A stretch of 41,461 nt of DNA from JAWPMV01 sp038527215 (GTDB lineage: Bacteria > Bacteroidota > Bacteroidia > J057): NCBI GenBank assembly GCA_038527215.1, contig JBCBGC010000065.1:1-41461 (forward strand), given 5' to 3'. The position numbers and the translations under genes are program-made. This document shows, in pieces, positions 1 through 9,200 of the stretch; position 1 is the first letter of the stretch; each line of letters opens with the position of its first letter. The notes beneath the pieces were generated by a model. That model saw nothing but the letters and a program-made list of their open reading frames with translations, did no database searches and was not told the origin of the DNA.

Positions 1-213
1 AGAGCAAGGGCTGGGGTTGATTCACACAAAGTGTTTGAGTCCCCCGGTTTTTTGAGAGCAAGGGCTGGGGTTGATTCACACAAAGTGTTTGAGTCCCCCG
101 GTTTTTAGAGCAAGGGCTGGGGTTGATTCACACAAAGTGTTTGAGTCCCCCGGTTTTTTGAGAGCAAGGGCTGGGGTTGATTCGCACAAAGTGTTTGAGT
201 CCCCTGGTTTTTT
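1..213 (+). repeat. Four tandem ~54-bp repeats, each a hairpin plus T-run
   Basis: Copies begin at 1, 55, 107 and 161, with periods 54, 52 and 54. The first touches the window edge, so the array may continue upstream. In copy 1, GGGG (13-16) can pair with CCCC (42-45), GATTC (19-23) with GAGTC (37-41), and ACAC (24-27) with GTGT (31-34) around an AAA loop. Two TT bulges interrupt the stem, and a T-run follows at 48-53. Copy 4 carries two transitions (ACAC to GCAC, and CCCCC to CCCCT) that keep pairing through G-U. The shape is that of an intrinsic terminator on the plus strand repeated four times. Whether it terminates or has another role is inference. Confidence 0.85.
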
Positions 214-264
214 TCCGGACCAGGCTTTTTTCCTTTCCATTTTTCCATCCTTTCCCGCTGCAGC

Positions 265-289
265 GTCTCCTTTTAGGGAGGCTTTTTTT
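265..289 (+). terminator. Intrinsic terminator candidate
   Basis: GTCTCC (265-270) pairs with GGAGGC (277-282) with one G-U pair and a 6-nt loop. Seven T follow at 283-289. It lies between the repeat array and the dynamin-like gene and would end plus-strand transcription entering from the left edge. Confidence 0.6.
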
Positions 290-353
290 ATGCAGAATCT
301 TCATCCCCGCTGAAACTTAGACCTTCGGGCTTCGTCATAAGCCCAAACCTTCT

Positions 354-361
354 TAACTTTT
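354..361 (+). promoter_or_regulatory. Candidate -7 element of the dynamin-AlbA_2 unit
   Basis: TAACTTTT matches the Bacteroidota -7 consensus TAnnTTTG at all defined bases but the last. No clear -33 TTG is present. If used, transcription would begin near 368, so the TTG/GTG codons at 360-365 could not be the start and the ATG at 390 would be favoured. Confidence 0.35.
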
Positions 362-389
362 GGTGCATTTTGCATCTAGTTTACCTGGC

Positions 390-2117
390 ATGGAACACCA
401 CCTTTTTGACCCGCAGTTACAACCCATCAGATTAAAAATTGCCGAATCCGTCAAGGAATTGCATGATATGGCCGTAGATTCTTCGCAAGAGGAGTTGGGC
501 CAAACCCTCAGCGAGCTTCGGGAAACGCTCAATGAACCTTTTCTATTCGTTATCGTGGGGGAAGTGAAAGCAGGTAAAAGTAGCTTTATCAATGCCCTCT
601 TGAATACCGGAAATGAGATTGTGAAGGTTGCGCCCGATCCTTGTACGGACACCATCCAGCAGGTGATGTACGGAGCGGAAGAGCAGACCGTGGTGATCAA
701 TGAGTATTTGAAAAAAATTCTCCTTCCCGTGGACATTCTAAAGTCCATTTCGGTAGTAGACACGCCCGGAACCAATACCATTTCCGACCATCACCAGGAA
801 ATCACCGAACGCTATGTGCCCCGCAGCGATCTGATCGTATTTGTCTTCGAAGCCAAGAACCCCTACCGACAATCCGCCTGGGAGTTTTTTGATTTCATTC
901 ATCAGGACTGGCAGAAAAAGGTCATTTTCGTATTGCAGCAAGCGGATTTGATGAGTACGGAAGATCTGGAGGTCAATATTGCCGGAGTGGTCAAGTACGC
1001 ACGCAATAAAGGCATCAATGAACCAGAGGTTTTTGCCCTCTCGGCCAAAGAAGAATTAGAAGGGCAAAAAGAAAATAGCGGCTTTGCAGAATTGCATACC
1101 TACATCCGGGAAAATATTACCGGATTGAATGCCTATAAGCTCAAACTGGCTAGCAGCCTGGGTACTGCCCGTAACCTCAAAGGGAAGCTCTATGAGGTGC
1201 TGGTACAAATGGAAAAACAAGTCAAAGCCGATCGGGAATTTCGCATGGATATCCTCCACACCTTACGCGATCAGGAGGAAAGGTCCCACCGCCAGATCGA
1301 GCAGCTCACCCGGCAGATGATAGATGACTATCATCGCATCACCCGCAAAAGTAAGGATGAGTTAAGCCAGGGACTGGGCTTTTTTACGCTGACCCGCAAA
1401 TCCATCGCGGCCATGTTTAAGAAATCTCAGAGTCCTCAGGAATGGCTCAACCAGTTTACCACGGATCTGGAGGAAAAATTGAGCCACAGTTTTAACCAGC
1501 GGTTGGGAGATGGCGTAGAGGAAATTGCCGATAGTATCCGCCAAATGGCCAAAATCGTAGACCTGAAAATCCAAAACAGTCAAAGCCTGCTCAAACCCCG
1601 GCAGGATATCTTTGGGGATATTTCTGACCGACGCAGAAAAGTCTTGCGGGAATTACAAGATGGGTTTAAGGAATTCATGGCCCGCACCGAGAGTTTTGTG
1701 GGGGAAGAAATCTTTCCAGAGGCTTCTAAATTTTCTCCCAATATCGCTGCAGGCAGTGGGATGGCGGTGATCGGCATGGTGCTATCTGGTGTTACTTCAG
1801 GTATGGCCCTTGATATAACCGGAGGGATTATTTCTACCGCCGGCTTGTTATTTGCCGGCGGGACGGTGATGCTGAAGCGGGGCAAAATCCTGAAAGGCTT
1901 CAGCAAAGAGATTGAAAAAGGAAGCGATCAGCTTACCTCTGAGCTCGACCATAAGCTGAAGGCCTATGTAGGACATATTCGCCAGAAGATCGACCAGAAT
2001 TTTACCGAATTTGACACCTTACTAGAAGAAGAAACCCAGCATATTGCCCGATTGGAGGAAAAACATCAACAAATTGAGGAAAACCTCCGTTCTGTAGAAG
2101 ATAGCCTGGCTAAATAA
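390..2117 (+). CDS. Dynamin-like GTPase
   Basis: A 575-residue large GTPase of the bacterial dynamin-like family. The P-loop is GEVKAGKSS at residues 57-65, the G3 motif DTPG is at 124-127, and the G2 threonine is in the CTDT stretch. The expected NKxD (G4) position reads QQAD (183-186), so guanine recognition deviates from the norm. The middle and C-terminal parts are charged and helical, as in dynamin stalks. A Gly/Ala-rich hydrophobic stretch at about residues 452-494 could be the membrane-inserting paddle. Bacterial members remodel or protect membranes; the specific role here is unknown. The reading frame is open from a TTG at 360, but the ATG at 390 is chosen because a -7-like element overlaps the earlier codons. 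The next gene starts 6 bp downstream, so the pair is probably cotranscribed. Confidence 0.88.
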   Translation: MEHHLFDPQLQPIRLKIAESVKELHDMAVDSSQEELGQTLSELRETLNEPFLFVIVGEVKAGKSSFINALLNTGNEIVKVAPDPCTDTIQQVMYGAEEQTVVINEYLKKILLPVDILKSISVVDTPGTNTISDHHQEITERYVPRSDLIVFVFEAKNPYRQSAWEFFDFIHQDWQKKVIFVLQQADLMSTEDLEVNIAGVVKYARNKGINEPEVFALSAKEELEGQKENSGFAELHTYIRENITGLNAYKLKLASSLGTARNLKGKLYEVLVQMEKQVKADREFRMDILHTLRDQEERSHRQIEQLTRQMIDDYHRITRKSKDELSQGLGFFTLTRKSIAAMFKKSQSPQEWLNQFTTDLEEKLSHSFNQRLGDGVEEIADSIRQMAKIVDLKIQNSQSLLKPRQDIFGDISDRRRKVLRELQDGFKEFMARTESFVGEEIFPEASKFSPNIAAGSGMAVIGMVLSGVTSGMALDITGGIISTAGLLFAGGTVMLKRGKILKGFSKEIEKGSDQLTSELDHKLKAYVGHIRQKIDQNFTEFDTLLEEETQHIARLEEKHQQIEENLRSVEDSLAK

Positions 2118-2123
2118 GCGGAG

Positions 2124-2780
2124 ATGGAGCTAGATGCCCTAAGAAGACTCGTTGCCCAAGGTGAAGGCCTTCACCTGGAATTCAAAAGAAAAGCACGTCA
2201 TCCAGAAAAACTGGCGCGTGAATTCATTGCTTTTGCCAACACCCGGGGAGGTCGGCTTCTCCTGGGGGTGGAAGATGATGGGCAGATTTTTGGCACCAAG
2301 CATCCCGGGGAAGACCTCTTTGCGATGGAGGATTTTCTGAAAAAAAATGTCCTACCTGAACTGGCCTTTACGTGTATTCGGGTTGCCCTGTCCGCCCGAA
2401 GAGAAGTATTGGTCTTTGACATCCCTTCCAGCGACCAAAAACCTCATTTTCTCTTGCCTCAATCTGACGACGATCGCAAACAGGCCTTTATCCGGGAAGC
2501 CGATATGTCTCTGGCAGCCTCCAGAGAAATGGTCCAAATCCTGCGCTACGCTCAGCGAAAAAAGGGCGTTAATCTTCGGGTCGGAGAGGCTGAAGAACGA
2601 CTGTTGCAACACCTGGAAAAACATGCCACCATCAACCTGGCCGGGACCATGGCGTTGTTGCGAACTTCCCGTCGGGCGGCTTCCATGAAACTGATTCTCC
2701 TCACCCAGGCAGGCTTATTGGGAATACGTCCGACCCGGCAGGGAGATTTATTTTTCCTGGACCAAAACGCCTTCGAATAG
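2124..2780 (+). CDS. AlbA_2 (Schlafen-type, divergent AAA_4) domain protein
   Basis: A 218-residue protein. The N-terminal ~130 residues fit the AlbA_2 putative nucleic-acid-binding domain: an LEFKRKA motif near the start, then EFIAFANTRGG and LLLGVEDDG, which are the family hallmarks. The C-terminal third looks like a small helical, possibly winged-helix, segment (EERLLQHLEKHATINLAG). AlbA_2 proteins are often annotated as ATP-binding or transcriptional regulators, and related domains in Schlafen proteins are RNases. No function can be assigned from sequence alone. The start ATG lies 6 bp after the dynamin-like stop and has a GGAG directly upstream, which supports this start and translation in one unit with the GTPase. 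Confidence 0.82.
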   Translation: MELDALRRLVAQGEGLHLEFKRKARHPEKLAREFIAFANTRGGRLLLGVEDDGQIFGTKHPGEDLFAMEDFLKKNVLPELAFTCIRVALSARREVLVFDIPSSDQKPHFLLPQSDDDRKQAFIREADMSLAASREMVQILRYAQRKKGVNLRVGEAEERLLQHLEKHATINLAGTMALLRTSRRAASMKLILLTQAGLLGIRPTRQGDLFFLDQNAFE

Positions 2781-3046
2781 CCGGATATTCCAAGTAAAAA
2801 AATACCAATCACCCCCGGTTTTACACAATTCGCCAGCCAATCTGGCGTTAGGATGTTAGAATTTTGCAGGTTTCGTGCGAAAATCTTGTATTTTTATGGC
2901 GCCTTCCCTGTATCAGAACCGCTCTTAGTTCCAAAAACCGATCCTTCGCTGGGTGATTACTCGAGAATAATATCAAGGAGAGTAGGGATTTGACGTTAGA
3001 AAAGACACCTATTTGTAGCATAAGGATCATTACTGTCAGGTAACAA
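2781..3046. promoter_or_regulatory. Intergenic region with small hairpin and weak promoter-like site
   Basis: These 266 bp hold a 6-bp hairpin, CGCCAG (2831-2836) with CTGGCG (2842-2847), without a T-run. A TATTTTTA at 2889-2896 resembles the Bacteroidota -7 element, with a TTG at 2864-2866 at a rather long 22-bp spacing. If used, the next gene would have a ~140-nt leader. No convincing gene lies here. Confidence 0.3.
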
Positions 3047-6000
3047 ATGAAACACTATTTACACTACCTTCTACTTTCCCTCAGTTTTGGCGTCTTACTT
3101 CCTAATATGGGCTGGGCTCAGGCTCCCGAACAGGATTGCCCCAATGCCATCCCGGTTTGCCAAAATATTTACGTCCAAAATAACTCTTACTCTGGGGAAG
3201 GCCTCAATCCCAATGAGATCAATAGCCTTATTTCCTGCCTGGGAGCAGGGGAGCTAAACGATGTCTGGTACATTTTTACGGTTTCTGCTCCAGGAAACGT
3301 TTGCTTTACCATTACCCCGAACAATGGAAACGACGATTATGACTGGGCAGTGTATAACCTGACCACTGCCAATTGTTCCGATATTTTCAATGACCCTACC
3401 CTGGAAGTAAGCTGTAATTTTGCGCCTAACCTGGGTTGTGGCGGCGTTACCGGCCCTAATGGCAATGTAGGGGGCGCCTGTGGGGGACAGAACGAGCTGT
3501 GTATTCCGGTGCTATTAGGAGAAACCTACGTGGTCAATGTCAGTAACTTCTCCACCACACAATTTGGCTATACCTTAGATTTTTCTGCATCTACCGCTAC
3601 CATATTTGACAATGTTCCGCCAGAAGTAGATTCAGTCAGCAAAGATTGCGACGGAAATTTATCTATCATCTTTTCTGAGAATGTAATTTGCTCTTCTGTA
3701 CAGCCCACCGACTTCACCCTGACCGGACCTGGGGGACCCTATGTAGTCAGTGCCGCTACTGGTGGCTCTTGCGTCAGTGGTACCTTCGAAAATCAGTTTG
3801 ACCTGACCATCACGCCTGCTATCACCACTTCAGGAACTTATTTCCTCTCTCTGGTAGACACGGTTTTGGACAACTGTGGAAATGTGGGGATTTATTCTAC
3901 TGAAAACCTGATTATCTCTTTCCCGAATGTTCAGCTTTCAGCCTCCTCGGACACCATCTGTGATGGAGATAACCTCACCCTGAATGTATTGCCTCAGCCC
4001 GGCTTATCTTATGTCTGGTCTTCGACCTTGAATCCAAATATCAGTACTTCTACTTCTTTTGTGGCCAATCCTTCGGCTCCGGAGACCTATACCTGTATCG
4101 CGACCGATCCGATAGGCTGCGCTGATACCAATACCATAGATGTTCACGTCTGGCCGCTGCCTGCCGGAACCTTTACGGTTTCAGATACTACCCTATGTCC
4201 TTCTGAATCACTGACGGCCACCTTTGCGGGTACTTTCGGTAATTCAGCAGTATTTACCTGGGATTTCGACGGTGGGGTAACCAATGGAAACGGACCGGGT
4301 CCATATGCGGTCAACTGGACGCAGGATGGATTGAAAAACCTGAGCCTGACGGTAGAGGAAAATGGATGCCTGGGTCCCATATCCAATCAGGCAATCCAGG
4401 TATTCCAACAGCCCAATGCGGACTTCAACCTGGATGCTGATGTATGTATCGGTAGCCTTACCCAGGTAGCTTATAGTGGCAATGCGAGTTCAGCCGCCAA
4501 TTTCCAGTGGGATTTTGATGGCTCCTTGCCCGCCGTGGGGATTGGCGGTGGTCCCTACGCCGTAGAATGGCCTACCCCCGGAACAAAAAATATCTGCCTG
4601 ACGGTAGTGGAAAATGGGTGTATTTCAGTTACCAACTGTCAACCCATTTCCGCCAATGCATTGCCCGTGGTGGACATCGTTCCTCAGGATGGCCAATGCC
4701 TGGAGGGGAATACTTTCACTTTTGACGTAACCTCGCCTTCTCTGCTCCAGGGATTCCTCTGGGATTTTGGGGATGGCAGCCCGACCAGTACCGATCCTCG
4801 TCCGATCCACTCTTATGCAGCTCCCGGAAGCCGGAACATTGGCGTTACCGTTACGGATATCAAGGGATGTGAACAAAATGCCAATCTGCAGCTTGAGGTA
4901 TTTGTCCCACCGGCAGCTGACTTTACCTTCTCGCCCGGCTGTCAGGATGCGCCGATCAACTTCCTGGACCTTTCTTTTGCCCCCAATAACGATCCTGTAT
5001 CCTTGTTGAGATGGCAAATAGGAGATGAGCCAGAGGTGACGGGCAGCAATGTGAACCTCATCTTCTCTGAATATGGCCCTCAGGGCGTAAAACTCATCGT
5101 AGAGACGGTGAACGGCTGTCTGGATAGCTTGACCCAGTCCGTAGATATTTACCCCTTACCGGAGCCCGCTTTCGAGGTAGATCCGGTTTGTGAAAGTCTG
5201 GTATCATCCTTTATCAACCTTTCTACCATTGATTCTACCTACACCTCCGACTACCTGGTATCTTATTCCTGGGTATTTGGGGACCAAAGCCCAGGCAATG
5301 CCGCTTTTGAACCGCGCCATACCTATCCCAGAGACGGATTATTCTTTGCCACCCTGACCGCTGTTTCGGATAAAGGCTGTGAAGCCAGTGTACAGGAGAA
5401 GGTGGAAATCTGGCCTCAAGCAGAACCACCGTTGGCCATCTCTGATACCGTCTGTCAGGGAGATCAGGCATTCCTCTATGGGGAACCAGGAGATAATACG
5501 GAAGAAATCTGGTGGTTCTACACCCAACAGGATACCATACCCTTCCGTCGCTTTTTCACCTTTGCGATGGATCCGATTACCAGTCGGGAAGACTTTTACA
5601 TTGCGGGTATCTCGGAGCGTGGGTGTCTTAGTGAAAAAGTACCGATTTATGCAGAGGTATTCGATCCGCTTCAAGGAGAAATCATCGCCGATAAATATGA
5701 GGTAGAAGTACCCGAATCCACCATCAATTTCCAGTGGGACGGAAACCGTACGCCCTTCCTTTATCAGTGGTCTTTTGGCGATGGAAATACCTCAGATGAA
5801 CCTCAACCGGCTCATACCTATTCAGAACTGGGCATCTTCCCAGTGAGTCTGAAACTGGTATCTGCTGAAGGCTGTGAGTGGGAAAATCAGGTATACGTGG
5901 AAGTGAAAAAAGTGGTAGGCATTCACTTGCCTAGTGCGTTTACGCCCAACGGAGACGGCGTCAATGATCGTTATGAAATTGGCACCCGTTTGCTGACGGA

Positions 6001-6190
6001 AATCAGCTTCCAGGTATTTGACCGATGGGGACAACTGGTATTCACTTCCAATCAGTTAGACCTTCAGTGGGATGGACGGAATCTAAAAGGAGCGCGGCTA
6101 CCTGAAGGCGTCTACATCTACCAAATGCGGGGCACGGATGTGCAGGGAGAACAGGTTGAGCAGCTAGGTACGATTACCTTGTTCCGATAA
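3047..6190 (+). CDS. Secreted PKD-repeat protein with T9SS type B sorting domain
   Basis: A 1047-residue secreted or surface protein. A signal peptide (residues 1-25, ending GWAQA) is followed by a Cys-containing N-terminal domain starting DCPNAIPVCQ, a region with SbsA-type Ig-like features (DNVPPEVDSVS), Ig-like segments, and several PKD-like domains marked by WDFDG, WDFGDGSP, WVFGDQSP and WSFGDG. The C-terminus carries HLPSAFTPNGDGVNDR and ends as the 'gliding motility-associated' CHU_C domain, the type B signal for T9SS export and surface attachment. PKD modules usually act as spacers or carbohydrate/protein-binding units. No enzymatic domain was seen, so it is best called an adhesin-like surface protein. 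The next gene has the same architecture and starts 37 bp downstream, suggesting a duplicated pair in one transcript. Confidence 0.88.
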   Translation: MKHYLHYLLLSLSFGVLLPNMGWAQAPEQDCPNAIPVCQNIYVQNNSYSGEGLNPNEINSLISCLGAGELNDVWYIFTVSAPGNVCFTITPNNGNDDYDWAVYNLTTANCSDIFNDPTLEVSCNFAPNLGCGGVTGPNGNVGGACGGQNELCIPVLLGETYVVNVSNFSTTQFGYTLDFSASTATIFDNVPPEVDSVSKDCDGNLSIIFSENVICSSVQPTDFTLTGPGGPYVVSAATGGSCVSGTFENQFDLTITPAITTSGTYFLSLVDTVLDNCGNVGIYSTENLIISFPNVQLSASSDTICDGDNLTLNVLPQPGLSYVWSSTLNPNISTSTSFVANPSAPETYTCIATDPIGCADTNTIDVHVWPLPAGTFTVSDTTLCPSESLTATFAGTFGNSAVFTWDFDGGVTNGNGPGPYAVNWTQDGLKNLSLTVEENGCLGPISNQAIQVFQQPNADFNLDADVCIGSLTQVAYSGNASSAANFQWDFDGSLPAVGIGGGPYAVEWPTPGTKNICLTVVENGCISVTNCQPISANALPVVDIVPQDGQCLEGNTFTFDVTSPSLLQGFLWDFGDGSPTSTDPRPIHSYAAPGSRNIGVTVTDIKGCEQNANLQLEVFVPPAADFTFSPGCQDAPINFLDLSFAPNNDPVSLLRWQIGDEPEVTGSNVNLIFSEYGPQGVKLIVETVNGCLDSLTQSVDIYPLPEPAFEVDPVCESLVSSFINLSTIDSTYTSDYLVSYSWVFGDQSPGNAAFEPRHTYPRDGLFFATLTAVSDKGCEASVQEKVEIWPQAEPPLAISDTVCQGDQAFLYGEPGDNTEEIWWFYTQQDTIPFRRFFTFAMDPITSREDFYIAGISERGCLSEKVPIYAEVFDPLQGEIIADKYEVEVPESTINFQWDGNRTPFLYQWSFGDGNTSDEPQPAHTYSELGIFPVSLKLVSAEGCEWENQVYVEVKKVVGIHLPSAFTPNGDGVNDRYEIGTRLLTEISFQVFDRWGQLVFTSNQLDLQWDGRNLKGARLPEGVYIYQMRGTDVQGEQVEQLGTITLFR

Positions 6191-6227
6191 AAATCAGGGG
6201 CTTCCCTGGCTTCTAAATAAGTATACT

Positions 6228-9200
6228 ATGCGCACTTCCTGGCTTCGACTAGCCGTGGCATGCCTATTCTGCAGCTGCTGGTTCCCTTTACAGGCCCAAT
6301 TGACCGTTTCGGATACCCTTAGCCGGGGAGAAATGATCGGCACCCTTTTCGGAGAAGGGGTCATTGTATCTAATATCAACTACCAGCTCTGCGATACCTC
6401 CCGGGCCATGTGGGAATTCGACGGGTCCGCTGCCAGTGTATCCCTGGACCGGGGGCTGTTGCTGTCCACCGGAGAGTGTATCGATGCGCAAAACCCCTTT
6501 GGTACCCAGGCTTCAAGTTTGCTGGCCAGCACGCCCCTGGGCATGCCAGGCTATACCCCGCTTAACAGCTTGTTACCTCCGGGTTTTTCGACCAATGACG
6601 CCTGCGTCATAACCTTTGATATTGTCCCCCTTTGTGATTCCATCGCTATCAAATACATCTTTGCCTCAGAGGAGTATCCCGGCTTTGTGAACTCCATGTT
6701 CAACGATGTATTTGCCTTTTTCATCAGCGGCCCAGGCTTTGGAGCAGCCCCAGGCACCAATATCGCTCTGGTTCCCGGCACCAATATCCCTGTCTCCATC
6801 AACAATGTGAACAATGGTCAGAGCGCCACGGGTACCGTGCCTACCGGCCCTTGTACCAACTGCGCCTTTTATAATGATTATACCTTCGGGACGACCCTCA
6901 GCTATAACGCCTTTACCAAGACGTTGCTGGCAGAGGCCAGTGTACAACAATGCTCTACCTATACCATCACCCTGGCCATAGCCGATGGGGGAGATAGTTT
7001 CCTGGATTCAGGTGTGTTTCTGGAAGCTGAGGGAATTGGCTGTACCTCTCAGGCCTTGACTTTGAAAGCGGTCAATAACGCCTCCGCTAACCTGGGCACC
7101 AATGTCACCGTGGAAGGCTGTAGCAATGGAGGGGAATTTATCTTTACCCTTCCCAATCCCCTGCCAGATACCACCGTTTTCTATTTTGATATTGGAGGCA
7201 CGGCGGTCCCTGGCGTAGATTACGATCCCTTGCCAGACAGCATCATTATGCCAGCGGGTCAGACGTCCTTCACCGTACCCCTCAATGTGGTAGACGATGG
7301 GATATTTGAAGGGGTGGAAACCCTGCAACTCATTTACACCGACTCAGCCCTCTGTGGTTCCATCATCTATGCGGATACAGCCCAAATGGAAATCTGGGAC
7401 AAACCCAACCTGACCACCGCACCCGACGCGGCCATTTGTGATGGAGAGACTGCCACCCTCGGCTTTACCCCCAATATCACGCATACCTATGCCTGGTCTC
7501 CAGGTACTTATTTGTCCGACCCGACCATTTCAAATCCGGTTTTCACCCGGCCCAATAATGACATCTTCGCCAAAACTCAGACCTACGTCCTGACTACCAC
7601 TTCCCTGCAAGGCTATTGCATTCTGGAGGATACAGTAGAGGTCACGGTTCATCCTGTGATCGAAACGACCTTTGCGGCCGATACGGTTTGCCTGGGCGTG
7701 CCTACCCAGTTTGCGGACCTGACTCGGACCGATGCGGTCAGTCAGTGGACCTGGCGATTTGGAGATGGAAACCAGGACACCCAGGATGATCCTCAGCACG
7801 TGTACACCCAGCCGGGGACCTATCAAGCCTTTTTGCGCACCGAAAATGCCTACGGTTGTGCAGACTCATTCGAACTGGATATCCTGGTTGATTCCCTGCC
7901 CATCGTAGCTTATGCCGTTGCGCCGGTTTGCGAAGGCTTTACCAGTATATTTGTGGGAGATCCCCGTCCGAATATCCAATACTTTTGGGAATTTGGGGAT
8001 CAAAATACTTCAACCCTCCCCTCTCCTACCCATCTGTATGGAATCTCAGGGGATTTTAATACGCGCCTGATGGCGGAAACTGTCCCCGGTTGTCGGGATA
8101 CCTTCGAACTCATGACCAGTGTTCGAGCCAATCCCGTGGCAGATTTCACCTCACCCTCACTCTGTCAAAGCCAGGTGATCACCATGGATAACCTAAGCCA
8201 GACTGGAACCGGGCAAACGCTCTCCTATTTATGGGACTTGGGTGAACCCGGTGCTACCTCCACTGACTTTGAACCCTCGCGGACCTATAATCAGTTTGGG
8301 CCGAAAGTGCTTCGCCTCCGAGTGACCGATGAGTTCGGCTGTGTGGATTCAGCCCGCTTAGATTTGGAAGTATATCCAGTTCCTACAGCCAACTTTGAGG
8401 CTGATCCAATTTGTAACCGCAACCAAATGCCTATCCGGAATACCTCTTCCCTGGCTGGAGGCGGAAACATTACGCAATGGGCCTGGACCTTTGGAGACCG
8501 GACGGGGATAGTGAGCAAGGAAGTTCCTAACCCCTATTTTACAGAAGCAGGAATTTATGACACCAGGCTGGTGGTAACCAGCGAAGATGGATGTGTAGAC
8601 AGCATCACCCAAGCGGTTACGGTTTATCCTATCCCGGTCGTCAATTTCAATACCTATCCGGCCTGTGTGGGAGATTCTGTCCTCCTGCTCAATCAAAGCT
8701 CAGTAGAGAGTCAAATCACGGGGGATTTTATCCAATTTACTACCTGGACCCTGGGCGATGGTTCTCCTGCCGCTACCCAACTTGATTCGGTCTGGCACAT
8801 CTACAATAACCCCGGCGATTACGATATCAGTTTGCGGGTAGTGTCGGATAAAGGCTGTGAAGCCCTGCGACGGGGAGAGGTAGAAGTCTATCCTCTACCT
8901 GATGGCTATCGGCTCATTCCGGACACCGTTTGCTGGAGCGATCAGGCGCTGTTACAAGCCACTGCTCCCAGCAACCTGCGTATGCAGTGGTACTATGACC
9001 CACAAGGGACTGAGCCTTTCCAGATCGCTTATTCCTTTGTTACGCCGCCCCAGTTTTTTGAGACTACCTATTACGTACAGGCCTTCACAGAATTTGGCTG
9101 CGAATCTCCCATTTTGCCCATCAATACCTATCTGTATGAATCGGGTGAAGGAGCGATTGTTTCTAATCAAGCAGTCTTAAATATCCCGGATGCAGAAGCC

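Noticed and set aside
1..213. CRISPR array
   Set aside because: Units are directly abutting with no unique spacers, and no cas genes are nearby.
71..313. 80-codon ORF running through the 5' repeat array
   Set aside because: Its sequence is just the translated repeat unit (recurring RARAGVDSHKVFESPG) and it crosses a terminator; no protein feature supports it.
353..781. Minus-strand ORF opposite the dynamin-like gene
   Set aside because: Shadow frame of a clear GTPase gene; no recognisable features.
2831..2847. Hairpin after the AlbA_2 gene as a terminator
   Set aside because: Only six base pairs and no T-run on either side; kept only as a note in the intergenic entry.
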